Assembly (NCBI GenBank): GCA_900618425.1
Contig: UZAN01056842.1
Coordinates: 2,750-13,293 of the forward strand
Source of the DNA: Echinostoma caproni
Lineage: Eukaryota; Platyhelminthes; Trematoda; Plagiorchiida; Echinostomatidae
Direction of reading: 5' to 3'
Length of the DNA stretch: 10,544 nucleotides
The position numbers and the translations under genes were made by a program. A model generated the notes under the pieces. That model did not search any database, was not told the origin of the DNA, and saw nothing but the letters and a program-made list of their open reading frames with translations. This document shows positions 1 to 9,087 of this stretch, in pieces; the stretch's first letter is position 1, and each line of letters begins with the position of its first letter.

Positions 1-948
1 TGTGAAAGAATTGCACAGGGACAGGGCTCATTTTTCTATAAAGAAGACATCTGGGATCTTCACAAAAATGTTGTCCATCTGGACCTCCAACCGAATGGGA
101 AAAGACACAAGATTAATCAAACCTGAAGTTCTTAAGAAAGAAATATCGAAACGATTAAAATCACCGACCACAATACACAATGACTGGTCTAAATCTGTAA
201 CGAATTTTGTCGAGAAAGAGTCGGAAAGCATTCGGATGTCATAAGTGGGCGTGTCAGGGATAATTTAAGTGTTTACTATAAGGATATGATGAAAATAACT
301 GCATTGAACGACATTGCAGTTTTTCCTGATATTAAAATGAAACAAAAGATGAGAGCTATTACACCACATACGGTAGACAAGAGTAACTACTCCACTTCTT
401 TTATTGAAGTTCACAATCTGATCATCTCGGAAGATATCAAATCCATCAAGCCGGATAACGCCGTATTCCATGTCAAGATGTAACCAACTTTCCTGGAGCA
501 TAACAATTCCAACGTTTTTGCACACATTTTCATGTAACATACTCTTGATTTCATCAACTTTTCCCTGAAGTGACCGAATGTTACTAGAAATAATAATGGG
601 AACAGTCAGTCTGTTGATGGAACGCTGTCCGAGAGTGACTCTCCAACCAGCGCGATGTTTTATATGTTGTTCTTGTTTCTTCTTCCTCAATCGGTTGTGG
701 CTATTTCGCACACAATTCGAAAAACATGAAAATTGATGTCTACGCGCGATAAAACGAAGGGAGATCAAATATGTGCGGCCGTAGGACAGCGTTTGTCCTT
801 GAAAATTGAATGAATTGATTCGATCAAATATGTTGAAGATAGAACGCAATTTTCCACTGTAAGATCGCGAAAATATCAGATGGTAATTTTTAGCACGGCC
901 GAATTCAACATCGCCCAAGTAAATAAAATTCAGTGTTAAACCGTACAT
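1..948 (-). mobile_element. CR1/jockey-like LINE ORF2 relic: basic leader and APE-type endonuclease, 5' part only
   Basis: Reading from 948 leftward, one frame stays open for 227 codons to a TAA (265-267), continues in the same frame through 264-31, and meets a TGA (28-30). Visible in the first segment: LSYGRTYLISLR (residues 54-65), a basic stretch around LRKKKQEQ (87-94), then the endonuclease start SSNIRSLQGKVDEI (121-134), LQESWL (151-156, Glu153 as the expected catalytic Glu) and KRSGVVTL (183-190), a decayed form of the usual GGGV turn. After the first stop come VVGDFN (catalytic Asp-Asn box, codons within 151-168) and MDNIFVKIP. This order (YSR-FLLSLR-like leader, NIRSL-KxDEL, E-WL, GDFN, LD) is the N-terminal half of CR1/jockey-superfamily ORF2, an apurinic-like nuclease that nicks target DNA for reverse transcription. 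The reverse transcriptase should lie left of the window. With only two stops in about 300 codons it is inactive but not ancient. The LINE assignment is firm; the clade is inferred. The exact 5' end is unknown. Confidence 0.85.
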
Positions 949-1093
949 ATCGTAACGATCAGTCGTGAATGGTGATTGGAGGGAGAATATATGATATATA
1001 TATTGGAAAAAATAAATAAATGAAGGACTTTGAGATAAATCATAGTCTATTCATATATCTGTAAAAGTCCGTGAAAGTCAACCGTATAAAGGT

Positions 1094-1420
1094 GTTGATT
1101 GACCTCGTGTAACGTTTTAGAAATATATTTCAGTTCCATTTATCAACCGTTTGCAACGAAAGCTATTTACGAAGGGTCTATGTTCCAAACTTTATCTATC
1201 ACTGCAATGTTCTTAGTTCGCCTCTAGCACCTTTTGAACGTGCACGATCTTGAGTACCGGGTTAAAATATGTGGTAGTTTGAAATTTGCAAAATATTTTA
1301 TATTATATATATATATATATATTTATTTATTATTATTAATATTATTTATTAATATTTATATCTATGTAAAATCACATGAAGGTGTATTCTTTGCAGTTTC
1401 GTCGAGTCAAACAAAGCCCT
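1094..1420. repeat. Dispersed repeat family 1, copy A
   Basis: This copy shares ordered blocks with 3538-3840. GTTGAT + CTCGTG at 1094-1109 corresponds to 3538-3553. TCCAAACTTTATC at 1184-1196 corresponds to 3614-3626. TCTTAGTTC at 1211-1219 corresponds to 3641-3649. ATCTTGAGT at 1247-1255 corresponds to 3677-3685. The last three blocks sit at an identical offset (2430), so they align without gaps. ACATGAAGG near 1374 has a weaker counterpart near 3792. Copy A is interrupted by a TA/TTA-rich microsatellite (about 1304-1360). No coding capacity was recognised. It could be an LTR, SINE or DNA-transposon fragment. Outer limits are approximate. Confidence 0.55.
1304..1360. repeat. TA dinucleotide microsatellite grading into TTA/TTAT-rich sequence
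   Basis: About ten TA units (near 1304-1322) pass directly into an irregular ATTT/TTA-rich tract. The tract lies inside copy A of repeat family 1 and has no full counterpart in copy B, so it probably expanded after copy A was inserted. Confidence 0.85.
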
Positions 1421-2682
1421 CGTGAACTGTAGCTGAAAATTCTATTCAGCAATAGTGTGTTTTCGTCTGAGGGAATCCTCCGGAACACCAATTGTGTCAT
1501 GTCCCTTTAGTGATTGTCGACTAAAGCAAATGGAACGCAACACCGAGAGTTCCACGCTATTCCTCAATCTGGGTTCAAGTGATGGAAAAGTGTCTGAATC
1601 AACTGGAGGTCAGAATGTATTTTTAGAGCAACAGAAAAATATCCAGATGAGTATCTACAGAACACAGAAAATCTTCTTTATCGTCTATGGTATTTCTTGG
1701 GCGTAAAATTTACACACGATTGTTAAAGACTGCAAACATGTAGCAATGCGAAGCCGAGCACAACCGCAGTCCTACTTTTCTGGTCGGATGTCCTCCAGGA
1801 CAGAGTAATCCACACTGTTTTCTTCAACATCGGTTAAATCTCCAAATTATGAACAACTCTTCTATTGCAAGAGACGAGACAGGACTAGTTCCTCTTGAGG
1901 CTTGTGGGGTTGGCGCAAAACATTCTGTCTGCATTTAGGCCACAATACAATATACAACAAACTCGGACATTTCCGTATCCAAATGAAGTTCGTTCGCCTC
2001 TATACTTCATTATATCGAATCGAAAGTTACGTCTTTCAATTCATCTTAGTCTTTGTTTTAAAGAGCGACATATGAAGTTGACGGGTGCTTATGATCCCAA
2101 GCATAGCATCACGATATAATGAAAGAACTTCCATCAGAAACGCAAAATTGAATGCCTATACAGCACTGCGTTACATATTGTCACACAAAACGAAAACCTG
2201 ATGAGCCATATACGATAAATTTATCTCTTTATGACCTCTCAATTGTTGTTTTCAGTGTCGTCCTACGGACGTGCTAGTATCGTGCGGATGCCAAGCTAGC
2301 TGGAGTGACTGTGTAAATACCATCTGGAAACAAAACTAGTATATGTTCAGCAGAAAATAATTACCTGAAAGACGATAGCACAAAGCATTTGATTGGGTCA
2401 AATAAACCCTGACAGATTTACGTGGGTTGCAGCAAACTTCACTAGGTATCCGATGTTTACAGTGCGACTCAAGAGTGCAGTTGTGTATCTCACTTAGGAC
2501 AGCTATACAGCTATACGAAGCACCATAAGCGACAACTAACCAGACGCTCTGTCAACTTATTTTACCTCAACTGCGCAAGCAAACAAAATAGGCAAATTGA
2601 ATGAAATGAGGACGAGCAATATATGGTTATCGTAAATCAGGGCTGATAAATTGAGGTAGCAATAAATGTTCGTGACACGGTC
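1421..2682. other. No recognisable gene or element
   Basis: Only short open stretches occur (the longest 83 codons, 1455-1706) and none shows a known motif, composition bias or splice-flanked structure. A small perfect hairpin CGTCC-TAC-GGACG (near 2262-2274) and a two-unit AGCTATAC repeat (near 2500-2517) are present but too small to interpret. I see nothing else here. Confidence 0.5.
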
Positions 2683-2702
2683 CATTGATTGATTGATTGA
2701 TC
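2683..2702. repeat. TTGA tetranucleotide microsatellite
   Basis: Four to five tandem TTGA units, embedded in otherwise featureless sequence. Its short length suggests a minor simple repeat. Confidence 0.8.
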
Positions 2703-3096
2703 GGTTGGTGTACACCGAACCCGCTATTTTCTGACCACAAATTCCGCGCGAAAAATGTTTACTGATAACACTGAAAGGAATAGGGCTAAAACCGTACCCA
2801 TGGGGATGCAGTAACACCGTTTAATTATGGATAGCTTGGAGAACCGTCAATAAATATTTTGAAATTTGATGTTGTTACTCATGAGTAGTGTTAATATTAT
2901 GATTAAAACTCCCGTGGTTACCATTAACTGATTTTTGGAACATATCAGTAAGTTGTCCTTAGGCACAAGAAGTTAATTTATTACACTCCACCTATTCTCG
3001 ATTTGACGTATCCATCAAATCAAATATTTCTCTCCTTATCTTTTTTTTCAGTGGTAACGACACCAATTATCACCCCGGAGGGTGAGTGTCCGAATC
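2703..3096. other. No recognisable gene
   Basis: AT-rich sequence without a supported ORF. A run of eight T followed by CAG (ending near 3051) resembles a 3' splice acceptor, but the sequence after it leads into a retroelement tail rather than a recognisable exon. Part of this stretch, from about 3051 on, may belong to the element whose 3' tail follows. Confidence 0.4.
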
Positions 3097-3220
3097 CCAC
3101 CACCACCGCCTCTTTCCCCATTTGTGTGTTGTATGGCAGCCCTCTGATTGGCCGCTTCCCCCTTCCTGAAAGTTGTATCTTTGTATATTCAATAAAAGGA
3201 ATTAAAACGAAAAAAAAAAA
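3097..3220 (+). mobile_element. Retroelement (or retrocopy) 3' tail, family 2, plus-strand copy
   Basis: The order is a CCA/ACC tract (3097-3108), a core containing GTGTGTTGTATGGCAG (3124-3139), CTGATTGGCCGCTTCCC, AGTTGTAT, then a polyadenylation signal AATAAA (3191-3196) and an A-run ending at 3220. The reverse complement of 10347-10477 gives the same order and spacing with about four in five bases identical by eye. An upstream trinucleotide tract, AATAAA and an A-run show insertion through a polyadenylated RNA intermediate. The 5' part of the element is not identified, so it may be a 5'-truncated LINE, a SINE-like element or a processed copy of a host mRNA 3' UTR. Confidence 0.7.
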
Positions 3221-3537
3221 TCTCGTCTTTTTAATAATATTTTCAGGCCCAGCAAGTATAGAATCTTAAAATTCAATGGAAAGGTGACAGTTAATTGACC
3301 GTTATAGTTTTTCCATAACGAGTGTGATGAGTGAAATTAATGAATTATGTGGCATTCATAGGCAAGTTGGAAATTATTCAAACGATTGGAGTACATTCTG
3401 AGGTGCCTTGGCTCGGCTTGAACAATGCATGAGTTGTAGTAACAATGAGATATATACAGTAAGAATAATAGTTGTTGGCAGAAAATAGGCTGGACAGAGA
3501 AATCATGACTCTGATCTGGTGAGACTGTAGAAAAACT
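3221..3537. other. No recognisable gene
   Basis: This is the flank between the family 2 tail and copy B of repeat family 1. It has no supported ORF, motif or simple repeat. Part of it may belong to an extended copy B, because weak similarity to 1020-1090 continues leftward from 3538. Confidence 0.4.
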
Positions 3538-3840
3538 GTTGATGAAGCTCGTGCAACATAACTGTCATTTTGTAAATACATTTTATTGTCAGCTACACGT
3601 GAATAGTGTTTCTTCCAAACTTTATCTCCCAATTCTGTGCTCTTAGTTCTCACGTATCACCGTTTCAGTTTGCGCTATCTTGAGTGTCGTGATAGAGCTT
3701 GTTTTAATTCGAAAACTGCAGTTCAGAATCGGAAAAGCGTTTTATACAAACCAGTATGGAAGTTTATTCTCCCTAATAAATAATTCCTGTTCCATGAGGG
3801 TATTTACTCTGGTCAACGAACTATTTATTTTAAGAGGTTT
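3538..3840. repeat. Dispersed repeat family 1, copy B
   Basis: This is the second direct copy of the unit at 1094-1420, with the same ordered blocks: GTTGATGAAGCTCGTG near 3538, TCCAAACTTTATC at 3614-3626, TCTTAGTTC at 3641-3649, ATCTTGAGT at 3677-3685 and CATGAGGG near 3793. The same strand and the ungapped middle section argue against chance. A 91-codon minus-strand open frame (3378-3653) overlaps it but shows no known protein motif and is not conserved in copy A. Confidence 0.55.
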
Positions 3841-4559
3841 ATCTATTTTCATTCATTGCACAACAAATAAGCCAGCGAATGAACATTTCCGAGCGCAAAT
3901 AAAATCTTGTCTAGCTAAAAGCTATTGACATAAAATCTCTCAGACTGAAGGAACAAAAAATATAGTCTAACAAGGGTTTGCATCTCGTCTCGATCGAGGT
4001 TGACCATGAGAAACGGTGAGACCTCTTTATGTGATGTTTTGCACATTTATGCAGTTTCCAGCTGGGGCAACTCCGACGTTAAATTCATTTAGTTACCTGA
4101 CCATCAGTTAGATTTTAAATGTGATGTAATGTGACCGAAAATGTTTCCTGTGTTAGACACAGAGATAAGTAGACCACCTCGGCGGTGGGATGCAGCAAGC
4201 AGTACAGGAAACAGGCAAACACTGTTGGATAGCCAAATTGGTGGGCCGCATGCCTCCAATGCTCCAAAATAAAGAGTAGAAGTAGAATAGCACACTGAGA
4301 ACACATGAACTAACAATTCCTTTTTCCATGTATATCAGTTATTCTAATGAGGTTTATTTCTGAGGTTTTATTAATTAAAAACTGGTGCTACAGATACCAT
4401 CGCCCCAAATCGAGAAATCGTTCATTGTTATGGGAATTCGACCAACAGAAAACAAGTAACACAAATAAATATTGGTACAGATATGTTTCGTCTGATGTGA
4501 GGCAATAGCTTATTGAAGCCCGTAAATGAGGCTCGGAACACTAAGTGTTGGACGGAACA
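3841..4559. other. No recognised gene; two short overlapping minus-strand open frames
   Basis: Minus-strand frames of 70 codons (4104-4316) and 63 codons (4115-4306) lie in a slightly GC-richer patch. Neither has a motif I can name, and the two occupy different frames of the same DNA, so at most one could be real. The patch could be a transposon fragment; I cannot assign it. Confidence 0.3.
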
Positions 4560-4860
4560 ACTGTGATGATAGTCAGGGTTGAAGAACCATCGACTGCGAC
4601 CGGCCGTGACGCAATTCAGAACGGGACAGCCGGTTAAATCAAAAGAACTGTGGTTGTTGTAGACGTTTATTGAGGTACCATGGCACAGAGAACGTACCGG
4701 TACCGGCTAACGAGAGTTTGCGTTAAAGCACGAAGGCACGAGAACCAAGAGAGCGCGATAACGAGCAAAACCGGAATGAAAGCGAAAAGTGAAAGTTCCC
4801 TTCGTGGAAGGATGCAGCAGCTTTTGATCATATAAAACAAACGTCACATGGCATTGTTAA
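4560..4860 (-). mobile_element. Possible solo LTR or LTR fragment
   Basis: This block is visibly richer in G and C than its flanks. On the minus strand it contains, in order, a TATA-like TTTTATATG (near 4829-4837), a C/T-rich stretch, AATAAA (complement of 4666-4671), then about 90 bases ending in ATCATCACA. TATA, polyadenylation signal, downstream segment and a CA end is the order expected in an LTR, and its plus-strand left end would begin TGTGATGAT (near 4561). No target-site duplication, primer-binding site, polypurine tract or gag-pol coding sequence was found next to it. The interpretation is tentative; the block could equally be another GC-rich repeat. Confidence 0.3.
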
Positions 4861-6564
4861 TGAAGTAAAAATGTGAACATACATTTAGATAGTGGAGGAA
4901 AAATGGTATCCGGCAAATGTCCGGCTTTCACCGTACAATCGAACGACACTACAGGGTGTTGCACGAGTTTGGTCAGTACCTGTACTATTGTGTAAAACTA
5001 GCATGCTGATCAGAGAGATGGTTATTTTGCCTACGTGAGCTGAAGCCGTGCCGTAGCTGTATTTCTATTTTTCTGCATTAATTAGAATAGATACTGACTT
5101 TGCATTCATTCAATTTCTGTACACTGCTTTAGAAAGTAGAGCAACAGAGTGGATGTAAAGACTGAATTAACGTGACATAATTCACACCATTAGCCGAATA
5201 AATAACCGCATGTAAGTGAAGCATTGGAAAATCAGTATGAATTAACGATGAGTCCTTTTCCAATTTAACTCATTTCGATCTCCTCAAACGAACTAAGTTG
5301 ATTGTACTGAATTCACTGTTTTCCTAGCCTCGCAGACAACCGTTAATTTCGTGGTTTCTTACTTCTACTGAAGTATCTAGTCCTAGAATAGGAATTCCCC
5401 ATACAAGGATGCATATGTCCGTATTGTACTGGACAGGTAACGACAAGAACCATATTTGTATTTTCGTTTTTTTGTTTTTAATAAATAAACTACTGTAATT
5501 GAAAACTCTTTTTATACGCACGGGTAATCATTACTCATACTCCTCCGATTAATAGCGATCAACTCACAGGATGTATACCAGTATTTATACTTTTCCGCGG
5601 AATGTTTTTTTGCGTTGTTGATCATTTGATGATAAAAATTCGCTTGGTTTTCAAAGCTTCACAAAATCGTGCTATTTTTTCTATGTATCGCAGAGTAGGT
5701 AACCGAATTCTAATCATCTATGATGGTTCATTGTGTGCTCTGGTCTTATAGTTCAGCTTCTTTTCGGTTCATTCAACATTATCCAAACAGGCTGAAGCAC
5801 TTTCGGACATACAGGTATCGTTCGTAATCCTCCTTGATTGCGTCATCACCATCAACCAGTCTCTGACTCTATCTGCGTCACCTTCATTGTGCATTATCCA
5901 CAACTGCCAGTGTTTTGTTTATCTGAGTTTGCAACGGATATTTGTTCTAACAAACCTCCGTGGGGCTGTTTGAAAGCCTCAAATTCACGTCGTAAACACG
6001 TTGATGTTGTTGTTGTTGTCTTCTGTCTCCCCCCTCGTTCCCGTTGCCACCGGTTTCACGCAATCATCAACGTATCATGGTGGCTTGTACCTGACCGGTG
6101 TTTGTTGACATCAACAGTATTTCTCATCAATGACCCGGACGGATTGTTGTGCCAACCGTTTCCAATGTGAGTTAACCTTACCGGTGAGGCCAGTGAAACA
6201 GGGGCATGGACGTGTACCGAATCATGAACGACATTGATATGGAGAGAAAAGAGAAGGAAGTTATTCTTCACTTTAGTCAGAAGGAAACGGATGTTTAACG
6301 ATCGGTACAGCTGACTGGGTGCAAATTGTCGATTTGCACGTTTAGGATTTATCTTTCCTAATCCGCAAATTCCCGGATTCACGCAGCTTCTTATACGATG
6401 TCTGATTACCTAGAATATGGAGTGATTTTGTTTTAAGCTACAAGTCAGGTGTTAAAAGCGTTTTACGTGACTCAAATGTTTTTCCTGTTTTGATTTAAGA
6501 AAAAATGTTTCTATAAAAAGAGATTTTTATCTTTCGGATAGCGAACAAGGAACACTTAAAAATT
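4861..6564. other. Long stretch without a recognisable gene
   Basis: The longest open frames are 110 codons (plus, 5838-6170) and 108 codons (minus, 6056-6382). They overlap each other and neither shows a known domain. The plus frame includes a run of valines that comes only from a GTT trinucleotide tract (6006-6019). The rest is AT-rich spacer. I see no RNA gene, LINE motif or repeat with a second copy here. Confidence 0.5.
6006..6019. repeat. Short GTT trinucleotide microsatellite
   Basis: Four to five GTT units within an imperfect GTTGAT/GTT run. It explains the valine run of the overlapping open frame. Confidence 0.75.
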
Positions 6565-7008
6565 ATGAGTGGACACATTGAATCTGAGGTTCCTAACTGT
6601 TCTGTTCCGGTCCAACTTTACCCATCTTCTCTCCCCTCTTCTGACCGGCTACATGATCAGTTACGATTTTTGTCCCACCCTGAAGTATTTTTTTTTACTT
6701 GTTTGCTCTTGTTTGAGCTTGAATACGGGAATGATGCACAAAATGATTCGTTATTTTGTAACACTTGCTTGTATCACACTGAACCCTTCATGGTTCATAA
6801 CGTTTTGTTCGCTTTACCTTGCACGTTTATCTTTAACCTCGACCCACGAAAGACCAATATCGATCAATATTTCCTTTTCTCCCGGCATCTCCATCACCGT
6901 TCCTCGTCATCCAGCGTCGTTCGTAAAACCTCTTCTCGTCTCCAGCAGCGAGAATACGAGCCGAGCAACATCCTGTCAGACATCCCGCTGAGCTGCAAGA
7001 GCCCTTGA
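6565..7008 (+). other. Two overlapping unattributed open frames (147 and 140 codons), probably non-genic or a decayed element
   Basis: Two plus-strand frames start four bases apart (ATG at 6565 and 6569) and stay open to 7008 and 6991. The 147-codon frame ends in a Ser/Arg-rich tail (HHRSSSSSVVRKTSS). The 140-codon frame has a hydrophobic middle (FCPTLKYFFLLVCSCLSL, crossing a run of nine or ten T near 6687-6696). Neither matches a family I recognise. The region is pyrimidine-rich on the plus strand, which lowers stop-codon frequency in several frames at once and can explain the double opening. It ends where possible repeat copy D begins, so it may be the body of the same unknown element. No function is proposed. 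Confidence 0.3.
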
Positions 7009-7085
7009 GTACGAGCGTATAACACTTTGAACATGAAATTTTGCATTCATACATGAAAGCATATCAAAGTTTCCTGAGGGCGGGA
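6990..7085. repeat. Possible dispersed repeat family 1, copy D (short and diverged)
   Basis: CTTGAGTAC (7004-7012), TGAAATTTTGCA (7034-7045), ACATGAA (7051-7057) and AAGTTTCCTGAG (near 7067-7078) occur in the same order and direction as CTTGAGTAC, TGAAATTTGCA, ACATGAA and CAGTTTCGTCGAG of copy A. The first two blocks are spaced 30 bases apart here and 31 in copy A. The matching blocks are short, so chance similarity is not excluded. Confidence 0.35.
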
Positions 7086-7658
7086 CTGGGAGGAATCCGC
7101 AGTTAGTAAACATCAATTAATGCTAGTGATTGACATGAAACGGAAGTTGCATTCTATCATCGTTCGTTTCAAAGTGCTCGTCGTGGTTTAACCCAATTTC
7201 GTTGTCCCGGTTATCTATCCGCGCTTTCATATCACCGCAACTGGTGTCCTGGTTTGAAGTGTCATTATCTTGTTTGTCAATTGAATAAGCGTGCAAACCA
7301 CAGTGACTAGATCAACGGAAATGTATGTTCAAGTCATAGCAACAATGAAGTCTTCTATCGAACCAGACTTTGGTGATCCGGGCCTACGAAATGACGCATA
7401 CCCTGCAGCGATGCGTTACGGTTTTAGGACAACTGTGATCAATTCAACTTCACGGGTAACGTTATCAAAGCGCGTATTTGTCACTGCTTCTGGACTACAT
7501 ACTAAAGATAGGTTGTACCAGCCAATCAGAAACCGTGCAGCCCAGACGGAAGCAGAAAGACGCTAGAAATACTGGAACGCAACTGGCAGAAGCCCGGATG
7601 ATCAATGAGCATGTTTTGTACATATTCTTTATTCTCCCTTATTTCTTCTAATAAATGA
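7086..7658. other. No recognised gene
   Basis: A 91-codon plus-strand open frame (7291-7566) has no recognised motif. An AATAAA-type signal (CTAATAAATG, near 7649-7658) precedes the RTE-like relic but is not followed by an A-run. Heavily decayed upstream reverse transcriptase sequence might be hidden here, but I could not align it to any conserved block. Confidence 0.35.
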
Positions 7659-8720
7659 ACTCGTGTGGCCTTTTCCTCACGTGTCAGTTACGTGGGGTAT
7701 TGCGAGGTAGAGCGAATGCTACGAGTAAGACAAGGATGCCCGCAATCTTCAGTGTTGTTCAACTTCACACTTGATTGGATTCTGCGTGGAGCAATGGAGG
7801 GCTAACAAGGCGCCCAAGTTTCCGCGGATTGCTGGATTACTGATCTCGAATTCTCCGATGACGTGACAGTGCTTGCAGAGAACCGGACCGCCTTGCAAAC
7901 AGCTCTCAACCGCATTAAAAGTTTTGTTTCTGAGGTCGGCCTTGAGATTAAACCTAACAAAACCAAGATGTTCGATAGTTCACCTGGTCAAGCGGAACAT
8001 CCCCTGCAACTGAATGGTCGGACAATACAAATCGTATCGGACTTCTAGTACCTTGGATCCACCATTCTGCACAATGAACAAGACAAGGATGGTGTAAAGC
8101 GGCGCATCGATACGGCCCAAACGGCGTTTCTGCAGCTCCGAACCACCTTATAGGGCCGGAACGAGATCAGCCTCAAAACCAAGCTCAAAGTACTCGCCAC
8201 AACAATTCAACCAGTCCCACTATGAGGCTGCGAAACCTGGCCGCTGAGAGCTGAGAACATCCGCTGATTGTATGTCTTCGATCATTGGTGTCTTTGATTC
8301 ATCCTGAAAGTAAACTGGTGAGACAGGGTCTCAAACTCGGACCCCAGAAATCGATGCCACGTGGCCTGTCTCCCAAAGCACATACAACGCCGTGGACTGC
8401 AATGGCTGGGCCATGTTCTCCGCAGCCCTGACGACACTTTTAAGAGTATTGTCTTGGTTCCAACACCATGTCCCAGCCGGCCCCGCCGACAAGGTGATCA
8501 AGCAAAAACCTGACTGAACACACTGTATTCGAAGACGTCGACCAACTTTGCCTTCGGATCTTATACGGCATTCTCCGATGGAATACAAACTGGATCAGTC
8601 ATTGCAAGGATCTTGCAGCTAAACACGAAGCGTGGATAGTGACCATCAGAAACATTCATGGAGTTGGTTTATCCTTTCCNAATAAAAATGTGCCAGTGTG
8701 GTCCAGTGCTTACGGGATCT
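7659..8720 (+). mobile_element. RTE-like LINE reverse transcriptase relic, C-terminal half, 5'-truncated
   Basis: One frame (codons starting at positions divisible by three) gives a readable series of non-LTR reverse transcriptase blocks. These are VRQGCP (7725-7742), LFNF and LDWILR just after, the catalytic FSDD box (7851-7862, form F-A-DD in most relatives), GLEIKPNKTKM (7938-7970), YLGSTI (8049-8066), GCETWPL (8226-8246), VFDHWCL (8274-8294), DRVSN and WLGHVLR (8403-8423). In-frame stops lie at 7803, 8046, 8151, 8223, 8265, 8295, 8319 and 8511. A frameshift between about 8480 and 8525 moves the reading to another frame, which gives RWNTNW and DLAAKHEAW (8609-8635), the usual C-terminal end of RTE proteins. 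The endonuclease and N-terminal reverse transcriptase are missing, as expected from 5' truncation on insertion. The element is clearly dead. LINE identity is strong; the RTE clade rests on the GCETWPL...DHRCL-like...WLGHVLR signature. Confidence 0.88.
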
Positions 8721-8726
8721 AGACCG

Positions 8727-8782
8727 CGATTGCTAATCCTTGATTCGTATTCCGTGATTCGTATTGCGTGGTTTGTATTCCT
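8727..8782. repeat. 14-bp tandem repeat, three clear units and one diverged
   Basis: The units TGATTCGTATTCCG (8741-8754), TGATTCGTATTGCG (8755-8768) and TGGTTTGTATTCCT (8769-8782) are head to tail. The 14 bases before (8727-8740) match in nine positions. The array starts about 20 bases after the last readable codon of the RTE-like relic. RTE elements commonly end in short repeats, so it may be the element's 3' terminus, which is inference. Confidence 0.75.
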
Positions 8783-8819
8783 AGTTCAGTGCATACTACT
8801 ACAATCACTACAGTCATTA

Positions 8820-8837
8820 CACAGACACACACACACT
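8820..8837. repeat. Short AC dinucleotide tract
   Basis: About seven AC units with one interruption (ACAGACACACACACAC). Confidence 0.8.
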
Positions 8838-9087
8838 GTACGTTCAAAACATCAGTGCTTACAACCCTGGATACGAAAATTTTTCTCCATTTGATCATCC
8901 CATTGGTGGATACGCGATAGAAACAAAGATAAAATGCCATAGAGCTTCCGGGTCTCGCATGACACTTCACGCCTGAAACGAAGCTTTTTATATGGCACGT
9001 TTCAATTGCAATGCCTGCATCATCGCGTCTACGAATATATTTTCATACAAGCTAGATGAATGACATATATGGTGTGGATAATTCCAT
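8838..9087. other. Spacer between the AC tract and the SINE candidate; nothing recognised
   Basis: No supported ORF, motif or duplicated block was found. Open frames crossing this stretch are read-through of the neighbouring AC and AT-rich tracts. Confidence 0.4.

Noticed and set aside
2..244. 80-codon plus-strand open frame at the left edge
   Set aside because: It is antisense to the readable endonuclease GDFN region of the minus-strand LINE, which explains the DNA better.
286..483. 65-codon plus-strand open frame
   Set aside because: Antisense shadow of the endonuclease domain.
2211..2235. CTGATGAG motif (near 2199-2206) considered as a hammerhead ribozyme core
   Set aside because: No GAAA box after a helix II and no flanking helices I and III; only the first core motif is present.
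3003..3269. 88-codon plus-strand open frame preceded by a polypyrimidine-CAG, considered as an exon
   Set aside because: Its reading runs through the retroelement CCA tract, AATAAA and A-run, so it is not a host exon.
4955..5010. Inverted third copy of repeat family 1 (TGTTGCACGAG, then CTGATCAGAG)
   Set aside because: One 11-base match to the complement of copy B, with no further colinear blocks on either side; likely chance.
5838..6382. Overlapping 110- and 108-codon open frames on opposite strands
   Set aside because: No domain or motif; the valine run comes from a GTT tract, and overlap on both strands suggests chance openness.
8331..8588. 85-codon minus-strand open frame
   Set aside because: Antisense to the WLGHVLR part of the RTE-like relic; no motif of its own.
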